A stretch of 64,000 bases of DNA from Furcasterigmium furcatum (GCA_001599815.1 BCIA01000004.1:5668082-5732081), one strand, 5' to 3'; counted from the stretch's first letter, positions 42,341 through 55,600 are shown. Notes: generated by a model from the letters alone, not told the origin. Program-made: numbers and translations.

Positions 42341-44359
42341 ATGCAATCGCTTTGGTCTCGGGCCGGCCAGGCCAAGCACTGCGGATGCAGAGGCTGCCTT
42401 CAAGCTGCTGGTGGCATGATCCGACAGTCGACCACGCGCGTCGCTCGGCGAAAACCAACGTTCGGCGAGGTCTTCACGGCCTTTTACACGTCTATCATGG
42501 GCACTGCCGCCATGCTGGATGCCAGACAGAAGGACGAGCGGCGCAGAGATCTAAAGCGACAGATTGAAGAAGTCAAAGCCGACATCGAGCGATTAACCTA
42601 CACATCCAAGGAGACCATCCCCGACCCAACCGCGAAACCGCCACCGGGCAGCATACATAACCGACACAATGGGGCCTGGAATCTCAGCCGATATCAGTCT
42701 GGCAATGTTGCTGAATTCTTCGATTCGCTCGGCGATGTCTCGACATGGGAGAAGGTACATCCACACTCGGGGACCCTCAAGGAGTGGTGGAAAACATCGG
42801 CACTGCCACATATTGAGGATGATATCGCCAGGAGGAAGAGTATCGACTACGATGCCCTGCAAGCACAACTCTCACTCGAGGAAGCGGATTACTCCATCGC
42901 CCATCGGTTGCCTCGAGACGTGCAGACGCAAGGCGGAGCCACGAAGCACTTCATATACGATCTGCTCAACAACGCCGGCCTTCTTCATCTGCGGATGAAC
43001 GCCGGCACCCTTCGACATAAGCTGGACAGGCTCAGCATCCATTGCAGCCGCCCGGAAAAGCGCGCGGCGCTGGAGGAGTCGCTCAAGCGAACGGACGAGG
43101 AAGTTCAGGATCCCGAGCAGCGAGCATTGCGGGACCTGATTGCGAGAAACCGGGCCATCTACCCGGAGAGCGGATTTCCTCGCAGGAGGGACGCATGGAT
43201 CCGAATCTCACGCCACATGAACGAGTCGATTCGCGCAGTCCTCAACAGCGGTCGGGGTTCGACCCAGACCGATATTCAAGAGGATGTACGAAGGCGAGTG
43301 GTCCAGATCTGCCACATTATCATGAGTTGCCCAATCCCGCCAAATGTCCATACCCTGAGCACACTACTCCTCGGATTCGACCGCATGGGGCAACATGCAT
43401 TGGCCAATGCTGTTGTTGTCCAATTACTATACCGGAGCCACCTCGAGCCCACGGAACAGACGATTGTCTGCCTGTTGAAACACTACAAGGAGATTGGGAA
43501 CCTCTCACGCTTCTATTCGATTGTTCAACGCTGCACGGCATTCGACCCCAAGCGATCGTTCAAAATACGGCGGAAGCATGTCGATGATTTATTGGAAGAC
43601 AGTGGTAGCATGCGCTGGGCAATGCGGAACAACGTCACGGCGCATGGCGATTACGTCTACGAGAGAGCGTGGTTCAGCAACGCGATCATCAACACCATCC
43701 TGGACGGCCTGCTCTCCTTCGACTGCATCCACCAGGCCGTACAGGTGTTCAGTCACTGCTGGCAGCGCGGCGTTCGCATGGGCGCCGACAACCTGCACCA
43801 ACTGCTGGATCAGTGCCTTTACGCCCTGAATGAGGACGCAGCCTACAGTATCCTGGCAACGGTCTTCAAAGATCCTGGATATATCTGGCAGAACATCGAC
43901 GTCACGCAGCGAGACGCATTTGTTACGAGGCTGCAGCATCTGCTTGATATCTGTGGGGTAAATATTTCGGCGGCTGATTCACTCTCCTCGAACTTGTCTA
44001 TCGCGGACAATAACGCATCCATGACCAGGGAATCGAGGCAAGAGGTGATACGTACCCTCAGCACCAGGAGGAGAGTGGATCTGACGCAATGCGCCATCGA
44101 CGACATGAGGGCGGCCTTGAAGGCCTACAAAGCACCAGCTACGGATGTCGCCGAGGAAAACGCCAAGAATTCGGCGGCTGCTCAAGAGGGGGCTGAGAAG
44201 ATGAAGACGGTCATACCCGTGCCGACATCTCAGACAACGAGGATGGCCAGAGCCCCCCAAAGCTTCTTCATTGGAGGGCCGCGTCTGGCGCCTGGACCAT
44301 TCGAGACGGCACAGAGTGCTTCGAGCATGGGGCGCATGTATTCGGTGTACGGCTCGTGA
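42341..44359 (+). CDS. Mitochondrial pentatricopeptide (PPR)-like protein
   Basis: Single exon, 672 residues from ATG 42341. I chose this start because the next 40 residues (MQSLWSRAGQAKHCGCRGC..., then RQSTTRVARRKPTF) contain Arg and Ser and no acidic residue, as a mitochondrial presequence should, whereas the open frame upstream (to ATG 42185 or 41945) adds acidic residues. A charged helix follows (DERRRDLKRQIEEVKADIERL), then helical-pair repeats of PPR style in the second half (PPNVHTLSTLLLGFDRMGQH, EPTEQTIVCLLKHYKEIGN, AIINTILDGLLSFDCIHQAV). Related fungal proteins are thought to act in mitochondrial RNA maturation or translation; the exact role is not visible here. The end is Ala/Pro-rich and disordered. 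Confidence 0.83.
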   Translation: MQSLWSRAGQAKHCGCRGCLQAAGGMIRQSTTRVARRKPTFGEVFTAFYTSIMGTAAMLDARQKDERRRDLKRQIEEVKADIERLTYTSKETIPDPTAKPPPGSIHNRHNGAWNLSRYQSGNVAEFFDSLGDVSTWEKVHPHSGTLKEWWKTSALPHIEDDIARRKSIDYDALQAQLSLEEADYSIAHRLPRDVQTQGGATKHFIYDLLNNAGLLHLRMNAGTLRHKLDRLSIHCSRPEKRAALEESLKRTDEEVQDPEQRALRDLIARNRAIYPESGFPRRRDAWIRISRHMNESIRAVLNSGRGSTQTDIQEDVRRRVVQICHIIMSCPIPPNVHTLSTLLLGFDRMGQHALANAVVVQLLYRSHLEPTEQTIVCLLKHYKEIGNLSRFYSIVQRCTAFDPKRSFKIRRKHVDDLLEDSGSMRWAMRNNVTAHGDYVYERAWFSNAIINTILDGLLSFDCIHQAVQVFSHCWQRGVRMGADNLHQLLDQCLYALNEDAAYSILATVFKDPGYIWQNIDVTQRDAFVTRLQHLLDICGVNISAADSLSSNLSIADNNASMTRESRQEVIRTLSTRRRVDLTQCAIDDMRAALKAYKAPATDVAEENAKNSAAAQEGAEKMKTVIPVPTSQTTRMARAPQSFFIGGPRLAPGPFETAQSASSMGRMYSVYGS

Positions 44360-45230
44360 GGGATGCCGGGCAGGACGGAAGATCTGCTCTATATATGCAA
44401 GTTGGCTGTACAATAGCGAGGGCTAGATGCCAGACCAGACGTGGGCTGGAGAAGGATAGGACTGTATACGACAAATGTCAAACCAATGTACTAGTCGTGA
44501 TGCAACAATGAACGCAGTCTCGAAGAGCCTATGTCGACCCCGGAGTGCTCATATTACATGGTCGGCGCTTCACAAAGCTGGGGTAACAAGATGACTAAGT
44601 GGAGCGGGGTCTGTCGTCCTGTCCAACCATGTGCTGTTCCCGGTCCACGAGAAGCAATTTCCGTCTCGTGACTGGCCAGCATGACAAGGGGTAGGCTGGC
44701 TAGGTCGACGCCCCTAGTCATGATCACAGTCTTTCTCCCTGTTCATTGATTCAGAATCTGCCGATGGACCCTGTTTTCTTTCCTCGTGGCCCTTTGATAC
44801 CACAGTCTTGAGTCTTTTCTCCCTTTGACCTCACCGTCTGTCTGACACCTCAGGAGTCAATGGCAACCTCGAACCCGGACGACCTCATCATCTGCGCGAC
44901 AACCGGCGGCTTGTCGTGAAGCCAACAACCACATCAAATCATCACTTCTCAGTGTTCAAGTTACACAGACCCAGGCAGCCGGCCAGCCAGCCCCCCGGTC
45001 ACCTTTCGGCCGAGCATCTCGCATCTCCATCTTTGCATTTGTGCCTCGACTCCCGAGCATAAGATGGCACATTAGTCACTGCCGACCGCTGCTGAGTTTA
45101 GCCGCCATCTCAACGTCTACCACTCGCCCGCATCCTCGAACACCTACCTATCTACCTTCCTACATACCTTGCCTCAGCTCGGCGGCTAAACTCACCATCA
45201 AATCCCTCCTCCTTTCCTCAGGCAGAGATC
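44360..45230. other. Intergenic: PPR-like 3' region and GDE1 promoter/leader
   Basis: 870 bp with no gene. The last 250 bp are pyrimidine-rich with CCTACC/CTACC words, typical of the leaders in this window. Confidence 0.6.
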
Positions 45231-48200
45231 ATGAAGTTCGGCAGAAAGTTAGTATTGCCCAAGCCATCGCAGCTACGTTGGGGCTCACACATTTCCAGCC
45301 TCCCGCGGAACCAGGTTCCGGAATGGGCCGCCTTCTACATCAACTACAAGGGCCTCAAGAAGCTCATCAAGGCCGCCTCGGAGACAGCAAAGGCTGGTGG
45401 AAATGTCGACCTTGCAGGTAGGGCCTCGTCATGACTCTCGTCAGGGCCAAGCCCTTTACCTAACTTACCCCTACAGAGTTCTTCTTCGCCCTGGACCGGA
45501 ACCTCGAGACTGTCGATGCTTTCTACAACAAGAAGTTCGCCGACGCTGTGCGGCGGCTCAACCTGCTGCACGACAGATATGGCAGAGTTCCCGAGGCCGT
45601 CGCAAACCTCGACCAGGACGAGGTCGAGGAGCTGACAGGAGCCCTTCTGGAGCTCCGCAGCCAGCTGAGGAACCTCCAGTGGTTCGGTGAGATCAACCGC
45701 AGAGGCTTTGTCAAGATCACCAAGAAGCTTGACAAGAAGGTCCCGGAGACGTCGACACAGGAGCGCTACCTGTCCACAAAGGTCGATGTCAGGCCGTTCG
45801 CTAAGGACACAAAGACGACCCGCATCCTTTCCGAGATCAACAAGTGGCTCTCCGTGCTCTCAACAACCCAGACCCTCGATGACTCGCGGTCTGATAGATC
45901 CGTTCATTCGCTGGGCCGCGCTTCGGCCAAGGCAATGCTCGCGCTGCCCCAAGCCCTGCTCGACAGTCTGGACCAAGCCATCCGCAATAACGATGTTTCC
46001 GCCCTTCAGGCTGGCTTGAAGGAGGGGAATCTTCCGGAAGGCGAGGCCTCCTCGCACAGCCTTCTCCTGAACCTCCTCCAGCGATGTATCTCGGCCCGCT
46101 CCAAGGACTGCGTTACCTATCTTTTGAGCCAGGTCAGAACGCTGCTGGAACCGGATGACATCAACGAGCGTACCTGCATTCACAGGCTGGTAATTCACAT
46201 TGGCCGCACGAGAATGTCAACTCCCGAGAACGAGCCCAGCGCATACCCCTTCCCAGTTGGTACACAGTTCACATCTCAGTACATGCAGCCTGCTGTCGCC
46301 CCGTCGACGCTCACGAGGGCTCTGAACGAGCACGAGACTAAACTTCTCGGGAAGGATGATGAGGCAGTCCAGCTTCTGATTTTCCTTCTGGAGCAGCTCT
46401 CTCCAGAACAGAGACTTGCCCTGCAGAGCAAGGACTCCTTCGGTAGGACTCCTCTACACTACGCGGCGCAATTCGGCTTCGTCGTTGTCTGCCAGATCAT
46501 CATGGCCAAGATGCAGGAATGGGGCCAATTCGATGTTGAGGAGGGTATTGATGCTCCCAACTGGCAGGACAACGACGGCCTGGCGCCCCTGCATCTGAGT
46601 GTCATTGGTGGTCACCCCCTGACCACGAAGGCCCTGCTCCAGGGAGAAGACTGGCAGGGCTTCCATGAGAAGAAAATTGAGTCGAGGAAGACCGTGGCCA
46701 AGTCTGGTGCGGTTCTGGCGTTAGCCACAAAGTCGAACTACAAGGTCATCGTCCAGATGCTCGTCGATGCAGGTGTCAACATCAACTGGCGCGATAATAC
46801 TGGCGAGACTGCTCTGCATGTTGCTGCCCGCTTCGGTCACGACGACTGCGCAGGTGTGCTGCTCCAGGGAAGCGGAGACGACAAGGCCGATATCGAAGTA
46901 GCCGAGAAGTCGTACGCGTGGACGCCGCTACACGTTGCAGCAGTCGATGGCCACTTGGGTGTCGTGCAGCTTCTCGTTGACGCCGGCGCCGATGTCAACA
47001 AGGCTGATTCCTCCGGCTGGACAGCCAAGGAGCATGCTGCTCTGAGGGGCCACTTGGAGATCGCGAGACTCCTGGCGGCCCGCGTGGACGAGAAAGCAAT
47101 CACGGCGAGTCCAGCTGCTCGACTGGCCGCCGAGGGCCCCGAAGGCACTCAGCTGCCATCGCCAGAGACCTCCTCGATCGATGGTCGCAAGTCCAATGGC
47201 ACTAGTCGACCCGCAGAACCAGTCAAGACCTTCGGTCATCGATATCTGACGGACGAGAGCCTGGTCCTCGTGAGTCTGGGCTCTATGGACATGCGGAAGA
47301 ACCTTGATGCTGTCAAGCTGGATCGGGTGCCCCTTACTGAAGCCCATTTGACCGGGCTGGACACTGCTCTGTCCGTGGTTGTTTCGGCGACCGGTGCCTT
47401 GGGAGAGCCTACGATCATTGACCTGCCCGTTCACGACAACATCGCCACCGAACCCATTGTCTTCACGACCAATGAGATTACCAAGGTCAAGCTTCTTTTT
47501 GATATCGTTCCGACCTACTCTGGAAACGAGAAGAACAAGATTGGCCGTGCCGTGGCCCTCCTCTCTTCCGTCAGACCGACCATCGGCACCAAGCGGATGA
47601 ATCTCCAGGGCGATGTCTGCGTGCCCATCATGGGGGCGAGTCTCGAAGTCATCGGCACCGTCAACTTCAACTTCCTCGTCGTCACTCCTTTCTCTCACCC
47701 GAACATGGAGATCAACTCGCAACAGACATACTGGAAGAAGCTGGAATCAACCATGGTCATCGGCCACCGCGGTCTAGGAAAGAATATGACGTCGAACAGG
47801 TCGCTGCAGCTGGGAGAGAACACTGTTCCTTCCTTCATCGCAGCCGCGAATCTGGGAGCCAATTACGTCGAATTCGATGTCCAGCTGACCAAGGATCATG
47901 TGCCCGTCATCTACCATGACTTCCTGGTCAGTGAGACGGGTATCGACGCGCCTGTGCACACTTTGACGCTGGAGCAATTCCTGCACATCAACCCTGAGAA
48001 GAGGCACAATGGGGAGCATGTCATGGAGTCCGCTCAAAGGATTCGCTCCAACGGCCGCACCTCCGTGTCTGTGCCACGTCAACGATCCCAGTCCATGGGC
48101 TTCGTTGGGGAGAGTGTGACGGAGCTCGATGAGCGCATGGAACGTATGAAGCACACCCGCGATTTTAAGGAGAAGGGCTACAAGGCCAACTCTCGCGGAA

Positions 48201-48887
48201 ACTTCATCCAGGCCCCGTTCGCGACACTCGAGGACCTTTTCCGCCAGCTGCCAGAGCACATTGGCTTCAACATCGAGATGAAGTACCCCATGCTCCACGA
48301 GAGCGAGGAGCACGACATGGACACCTATGCGGTCGAGCTCAACTCATTCTGCGATACTGTGCTGACCAAGGTGTATGATATGGCTGGCAACCGGCACATC
48401 ATCTTCAGCTCCTTCAACCCAGACATTTGTCTCTGCCTCAGCTTCAAGCAGCCGTCTATCCCCATCATGTTCCTGACTGATGCTGGTAATGAGCCGGTGG
48501 GCGACGTCCGGGCATCCTCGCTGCAGGAGGCCATTCGTTTTGCCAGCCGCTGGAACCTGATAGGCATCGTCACCATGGCTGAACCGCTGGTGAACAGCCC
48601 GAGACTCGTCAAGGTCGTCAAGGAGAGCGGTCTCCTGTGCGTGAGCTATGGGGCGATGAACAATGACCCCGTCAAGGTTCAGGTAGGTTGCATTGGATCC
48701 CTCCCCTTATCGCTCCTCCGTACTGACTTTTTCGCAGCGCCAGGTCAAGGAAGGCATCGACGCTGTCATTGTGGACAACGTGCTGGCCATCCGTAAGGGG
48801 CTAACTCAGGGCGAAGGCGAGGCTGAGCAGGATGGAGTGACGGTTGACACGTCGAAGATCCCTCCTACGGTGCCCGAGGAGGCTTAG
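45231..48887 (+). CDS. GDE1: Glycerophosphocholine phosphodiesterase GDE1 (SPX-ankyrin-GDPD)
   Basis: Exons 45231..45247, 45299..45417, 45477..48682 and 48738..48887 give 1163 residues. The first exon is 17 bp and splices to give MKFGRNLPRNQVPEW, the invariant SPX start; unspliced, the frame stops after 67 codons. Domains in order: SPX (1 to about 150), ankyrin repeats (about 365-585: TPLHYAAQFGF, APLHLSVIGGH, TALHVAARFGHDD, TPLHVAAVDGHLG), a beta-rich middle domain (about 600-800) and a GDPD domain from 805 to the end. The GDPD active site looks intact (HRGLGKN with His809, GENTVPSF, EFDVQLTKD, IYHDF), which favours catalytic Gde1 over the regulator Pho81. Gde1 cleaves glycerophosphocholine to glycerol-3-phosphate and choline; SPX domains sense inositol pyrophosphates, linking activity to phosphate status. 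Confidence 0.96.
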
Positions 48888-51800
48888 ATCGCCCCGGTGA
48901 GGGCAGGCTACGGTTGCAAAAGAGGAGCATCACGACAAAAGAGGCAGGACACTTCAACATTCCACAAGGGCGCACAACACGCTCCTGATGGCTGAGGAAA
49001 AGTTGGCGGGGCGAATTCGTTTCTTGCACAGAGCGTCATCGTCATATCATGAATAGATACTTGTCGTCCTTTCGCAAGGAAACCTCGGTTCTTTCCAATC
49101 TAACTCGAGAGCTGGTTTGACGTGTTGTCCATGGATATAGAGATGGGTAAAGATTCCACATCAGTTCAACTACCTATCTTCTCTATGTTGGCGAGATCTG
49201 TTTCAATGACTGACGCCTTGGGAGGTCTTGACAAGACTCTACGGTTCACTCTCTGCTGACTTCGACTCTTGGGAGTCAACATGTCTCGCACCTACAAAGC
49301 ATGCTCTTCAACATTGCAAGGCACCTCCGTCCACCACCGACCAGACTCCTCCTGTTCTCCTCAACCCGGCTCCCCGACTCTTTCCAGTCTGCTCCAGCTC
49401 CGTTCCATGTCCTCACCTCCCCAGCTCCGAACGCCGTCTCGCTATCATGGCCATATTGCGACATTGCGCCCGTTTCATGACCTCCCTGCCACATCCACCC
49501 ACGTGACGAAAAGCAGAAGCCTCCAGCATGCAAGGGGGACAGGTTCCGGCCTGCCCTCCGTGATGTCGGCGGAACGCTTCCATACCGGGTAATAGTCGCG
49601 AACGGCCCAACGGCCGCCGCATCGCCATCAAGATCTGAAAACACCAAGCCCCGTCCCGCGATCTGAGCAAGATCGAAGCTGCTGCTGCTGCTGCACGGCA
49701 ATGGAGTCTGCGTCCAACACCGGACGAAAGTATCGATACATGGCGAGGGTCGGGCATGTACCGGTACATGGCCATCTCACCCTGCTGGAGGCTCCAGAAC
49801 GCTGCGTCTGTTCCTTGTCGGGTGCAATATCGCAGGTTTCAGGCGGCGGAGAGCACCTCACCACGGGGGGCAAAAGTGACTCGTCAACGGCCGACAACGC
49901 ACAATTGCGGTCCCCCGTCAGTGCGCCTCCAGGGGATGGACGTCGGACGACGAGCACTTCCAGATGCGATGGGCTCCGGAGAAGGCAAAAGCAACATCAC
50001 ATCACATCAGCAACCATTGCAGCAAAAGCAACGAGCGTGGACGCTGCGATGGCACGCTGACACCACCCCACGCCCCTCCCTGTACGGCAGATGCAGAAAG
50101 GCAAACAAGGGCTTGTCGATACAGTGCGCGGGCGAGGAGGAGAAGGGGGGCCATGTTTGCTTTTTCGTCGAGACGACGTCGCGGGCGTATTCTCGGCGGC
50201 GAGGGTGCCCCGGCCTGTCAACTGGGGGCGAAGCGGCATTTTCGGGTCCGTCGGTTGTTGTTATCTGGGAGAAGCAATGGGAGGAGAAACATGTGCTAGG
50301 GCAGGGCAGGGGTGAGGCTGTGGGTGAGGAGTCCAGACCTGGAGGGTGACGATGGATGGAGGCATGTAAGTGTAGCCGTTGATGAGCGCCGACCACGTGT
50401 TCAACGGTCTTGCACGGTCTTCTGCGAATGCACGAGCGAATGAATGAATGGATGGCTTCTGCGTCTATTCTGAGATACAGCACATAGTGAGACTGATGTG
50501 AGCATCAGTCCGTCGCCTGTCAAACGGCTCTGGGCGCAGGGCGCCCAGCCAAGGAGGGCCAGGATCGACAGGTGAGGTTGCATTCTGACCCGGCATATCA
50601 GTTGTCAAGTTGGGCCAGCGAGCCAGCCACCAGCAGCACCGCGATGGACGGACCGGAAGACAGGGCTCTTTCGCCTGTTGTTCTCACCCGGGTGCTGGGC
50701 GTGACGAGGCCAGGGTCGCCTCCGATATTGCTTCTTCCGAGTCCATATGAATCGAGCAGTGTTGTGATTGCTGAATGTATGTATGTACAGTATGTACGCA
50801 CATCCCGATCGAGGCCCTGTCGTGACCCCCTGGATTGAGAGGAGCGACAGGGGCCCATGAAGCTGTCGCGGCCGTCGGTCCCCTTTCGGTCGGCCAACGA
50901 GCCCCTTTCTGGGTTGTCCTCCCCTTTAGCCATTCTCCCGCTTTTCTTTCTTCCTCTGGTATCTGCTCCAACCCCCTGATATTACCGTTGTCGGCTGCTG
51001 CAGGCTCCTCCTCATGTTCACGCAAGTACGGGGGGTTCGAGGCAGCAGGGGGAACTCCGCATATCGTACATACAGCTCTATGCGCCTCTCCATGCGCCGC
51101 AGACAACGGTCGATGTCCTGGTGCTGCAGGCGGCGAGATGATCGGTGAGGATGGGATCCCCTCTGCGTCGCCGGCGATTGGGTCGATGCCTGCGCAGGAA
51201 GACGCAGCGGCACATCATGTCAGCTCTCTGAACGACAGATCAGATGTGACAGAATCACGACCAACACGGCCTCAGGTTGTCGCTCAAACAACTCAATTCG
51301 CCGACGGTCGTTGATGTCCCGGTCAGCGACGGCGGTGGCTCGGTGTTGTTTCTCTCGATTTGCTTCTTCCTCGTCCTGCGCACCCAATCGCGACTCCGTG
51401 ATGGACGAGCCGCGGCCTCTGTTGTAATCCCCCCCATGCCTTAAGACGCAGCACGAACGGATCCCGCTCGCAGTCACCCACGTCCTGAGCACATGGGGTT
51501 TCACTGGCCGTGCCATGATACAACATCCTGTGCATACAGACGGACGGACGTAGGCCGATGACGGGGACAGGACGGGCGTCGACTGTCACTTGTCACACTT
51601 GACGTCTCCTCTCACCTGCTTCTCGCGAGCTTTCGCCATCCCACGACCACCACGCGCAGCAACCAGAGGGCGACGGCCGCCCACTCTTTCCCTCACTTCT
51701 CGACTTCTCGTCGTTGCTCAGCGGTATCGCCCGCTGTCCACCCGGGGATCTTGGCCCCTTGCGGGATATATCGCCGCCCGATTCGACCCAATGCCGGAAA

Positions 51801-52624
51801 GCTTGCGATCGTGCATCCAAACCTCCATCCCATCTGTTCCTGAGGAGAGGCGCCCGCCCTCCATCCATCCACCCATCCCAAGGGAGGGGGAGATGGGGTT
51901 GGGACAGATCTCAGATCCTGCAGGCGAATCTCAATCGTCACCCCCCGTCGCCATGGATCCTGTTGCCTCGTCCTCCACACACACGCGCAGCGACCTGCCC
52001 AAGATCCAGGGATTCCGCATGATTACCTGATCACTGATCAGAATCTACGGCCGCACGAAGGCCTGCCCAGGCCAACGACTGCTGCATAGCCGTTGCATTT
52101 TGCCAGGCTGTCTTGTATCACACAGCTGCCTTCCATCACCACCCTCTCGGATCCCGGGCGATAGCCACTTGGCTTATGCCAGCGAAGCATGCGTGGGCAG
52201 TCACGAGACGGGCATCCCACGCTTGAGGGCATCCCTCTCCTCTCTGACCATCCGTGGGCGCTGGCCATCAGCCTCGTCGACTGGACGAGGAGCGACATGG
52301 ACTTCCTTCCGCCCAGCGGCGAGCGGCATAGCCCCCGCACGCATTCCGGACGACCTGCCTGCACCCACGCACTCGCGCGTCGTCGACATTACTTACACAA
52401 CGGCCAAGCACCTGCCCAGGCATGGGAGAGCCGTCTCTGCCGACCGTCGCCAATGCTGATCGTCCTGATGATACGTCAGCTCGAGAAACAAGTTTGGAAA
52501 TGCCGAATGAGGACTCCGCAACATCACCTCTGGTGCTCGATAGCTTGCAATGGTCCTGGAGTCGCGATTGCACTTGGTTCTTGGCTCTCATCTCGGACCG
52601 AGACCCGTCCGGAGCATGGAACTC

Positions 52625-52652
52625 GGAGGAGGAGGAAGAGGAGGAGGAGGGG
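52625..52652 (+). repeat. (GGA)n purine tract
   Basis: About nine GGA/AGA units, pure purine, intergenic, ending eight bases before a telomere-like AACCCTAACC word. Confidence 0.8.
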
Positions 52653-52659
52653 ACCGGAC

Positions 52660-52669
52660 AACCCTAACC
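52660..52669 (+). other. Telomere-repeat-like word AACCCTAACC
   Basis: Ten bases of C-strand telomere repeat on the plus strand, directly after a polypurine tract in the 15-kb gene-poor region. Chance expectation for a 10-base match in the window is roughly 0.7. Confidence 0.3.
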
Positions 52670-55600
52670 ACCGCGCCGTCCTTTCTCACCCGGTCTGGTC
52701 CGTCTCTTCCTCCATCACACCGCCGCCCGACGCTATGCAGCATCTTTCCCTCTTCAAGCGGCCACGACGTAGGCTAGTTGCTCTGCCAGTGCCCTGGCAG
52801 CCAGTCCAAGACGACACGAAAAGCCTCCCCCCGGCGCCCGCGCCCGCGCCATGTTGATGCGCGACAGGATCCCCCGCGTGGGACACGGACGGTTTCCTGA
52901 CTTCGTGATCGTCGCCTTCCGAAGGGGCCGGTTGTCGATCAGTGCGCATTGAGAACAAAACGGCGCACAACAAGAAAGAGAGCCGTTCGTTACGGCCTCC
53001 TCCACGCCCATCGCGGGCGAGTCAGTCCAGTGGGACGCCAGGACCCTGAATTTCCCTTGTAACCTTGCCCCATCCCCCGCGCCGCGGTAGGACCTCCTAC
53101 GGGCCTCGCCATCATCATCCTCAGCTCACCCGCCTACCTAGCGCGCTTCCGCAGCCTCTAACGGGGAGGAAGCGTCTGAGCGTGCAGCGACATCACGCCA
53201 TGCCCGCCAGATCCAGGCGCGCAGGCCAATGGAGGCGAACACGGCACTTGCTGGAGGCCCTATGAGGCAGCCCCTTCACCACGCCGTCCCTTGATGTGCG
53301 CTGTCATAGGAGGGCTCCAACGTGGCCAACGCCGCCGGCCCCACGTGCGCCATGTTCCGCTCGTGGCCTGTGTGTCTTGAAGTAGTCCCGCCTTAGTCGA
53401 CAGAAGGCGTGGTGTCTCGCCCGGTTGACTCGTCCCTCTCCACCGTCGCCGGCGGCGGTGCACAGCAGTGTCTCACCATGTTTCTTCACGCCCGGCTCAA
53501 CCTTCCAAGAATCTCGGAATCTCGGCCGAATCAAACGGTGGTCTCGAACTCGTCTCCCCCGCCCCTCCCGCGGGAAGAAACCCGTGTCTCAACCTGGAAT
53601 CGCCCGCCAAGAGCTGCGCGCGCAGCGGGCGACCTTCGGTCCAGCTACTCCAGCTAGCCTTGCTGGTGTTGCGCTGCTGCTGCTCCCTCGTCTCGGCGCA
53701 CGTCGAAAATCTCCGCTGCGTCAAGCCTGCCAAGGCACCTGCATATGCATCTCGTCGCCTTTTCCGTCCCGTCTTGGTCCTTCTCGGCCCAGACCTCGCC
53801 GGCTGCGCCGTGTCAAAGTGTTTCACGGCAGTGCAGGCAAGGCATTCCATGCCACGCCACGCCACTGTTGCAGGTCTTTCAAGGTCAGGCGATGCAGGCA
53901 AGCAGGCTAGCCTCGCTGATCTCTGCTGCTCAGGGTCTCTCAGTCCCTCTCCTCCACCACCCGGCTATCCACCTCGTCATGGGGTAAAGATCGAGGCTGG
54001 TGGGACGACTCGAGCATCTCTGCTCGGCCGAACTGACTCGCAGGGGCACCACCGACTTCAATAACCTGAGAATAGCGGCGGCAGTTTCGAGTGGCGTCAG
54101 GTTGTTCCTGAACTTGGCAGTTAGTGCCATCTCCGGGCTGGCTGGACGTCCTCTCGCGCCATGACAAAACAAATGAGTCGCAATAATATCTCCGGAGCCA
54201 TCCAGCAATTTTCTCCATCAGGCATAGCGGCAACTCGGAACAGCGGTTTGTGAATAGTTCGTCTCGTTGACACACGCCGCGGGATTAATTCGAAGAGGGC
54301 GCAGGAATTGACTGAGGGCTAGTGGTAGTCGATGTCATCCAGCTTCAAGCCGAGCTCTGGCTCCTCATCTGCTGCTTGTTAGGTTGAGACAGGGAACAGG
54401 AAGACAGTTCTTGGCCTCGGCCGACCTGCCTGTGCCTTGATTTACCGATACTACAAGTACAACCATCTCATACATACTTCCACAGCACAGCGTGGCAGTG
54501 CACGGATCGTGATGATGGATGGATCGACAGGCTAGAGGTCGATCTCCCTGTCACGACTCCACCACAACAAGAACAGATAGTGCACACCCTAGGATTGCTC
54601 AGCTTCCTGCGCCAGTGCTTTCAACAGCAGCTGGGGGAGGCAATATCCGAAGTTGCTTAAAGATGCAGCTTCTGGAACCCGGCTTGTGCTGCTGGCGATG
54701 TTTCTCGGGACCGAGGCGCTCATTGTCTCTGGGGTTTATCTCTTTTGGGCTGATAACCTCTGGTGCAGATTTCGATGCAGTCATCTCTTGTTGGAGGTAG
54801 AATTACCCCAATGGGACGGTGCGGTGCGCCAGCGGCTTGGCCCATGCCCGCAAGAAGCATGGCGGGCTATCATCAGGCGGTCAAGGAATTGCCAGGTCAC
54901 TTACACCGGCGTAGCGCAGGCGATCAAGTCGACGGCGTGGTGCCATTTCTGCCCGCTAGCAGGGTCGGATAGTCAGATCTTAGGGGGGAAGGGGGATCGT
55001 CTCAACGATGGCGTATGTCATGTATCAATCCCCCAGGTAGACAGGGTGGTGTTGTCGGGCTTGGGGATCCGGGTTTCGGGGCTGGAGGCGGCGCTCTCGT
55101 TCATCGTAGTGTCATTGTCTAGGCGGCTATTTTGACTGTCTCTCTGTGTATGGCCCGAGGCACGGAAGAGTCTGTCATGACTCCCTCCCCCAGAGTCTTC
55201 TCCATAAACGCAAAACTTGAGGTTCCGACCACTGAGAGTGCCCGCGCCAGACGTAGAAATGGTCAACATTGCTGCCCTGAGCAGACGATTAAGAGCCACT
55301 TGACTCGCCCATGGATTTCCAGGGGCGTATTCTGGCCGGCGGTACTGCGACTCAGCCATAGGCACCACGTTCCGCGATCATGTCGTGGATCATCTGCACT
55401 CGGCAAAGGATGCGGAGGAGCAATATGTCCAATATGCAGCTGGTTTGCGGCTGTCATCTGCCGAGTCGGCCAGTAGGTGGGGACGCTTGACATCGTTCGG
55501 CGGAGGTCTGGTCATCTTTGATTCGGGCCTGAGACCTGGTTGACGCCATTTCGAGAAGAAGCTTCCCCGCCTCGTGTTGGTATCTCGTGATGCATGACTG

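Noticed and set aside
54653..55135. 160-codon plus frame with a hydrophobic start (MFLGTEALIVSGVYLFW)
   Set aside because: Within chance length; the hydrophobic part is short and no second feature (promoter, splice, domain) backs it.
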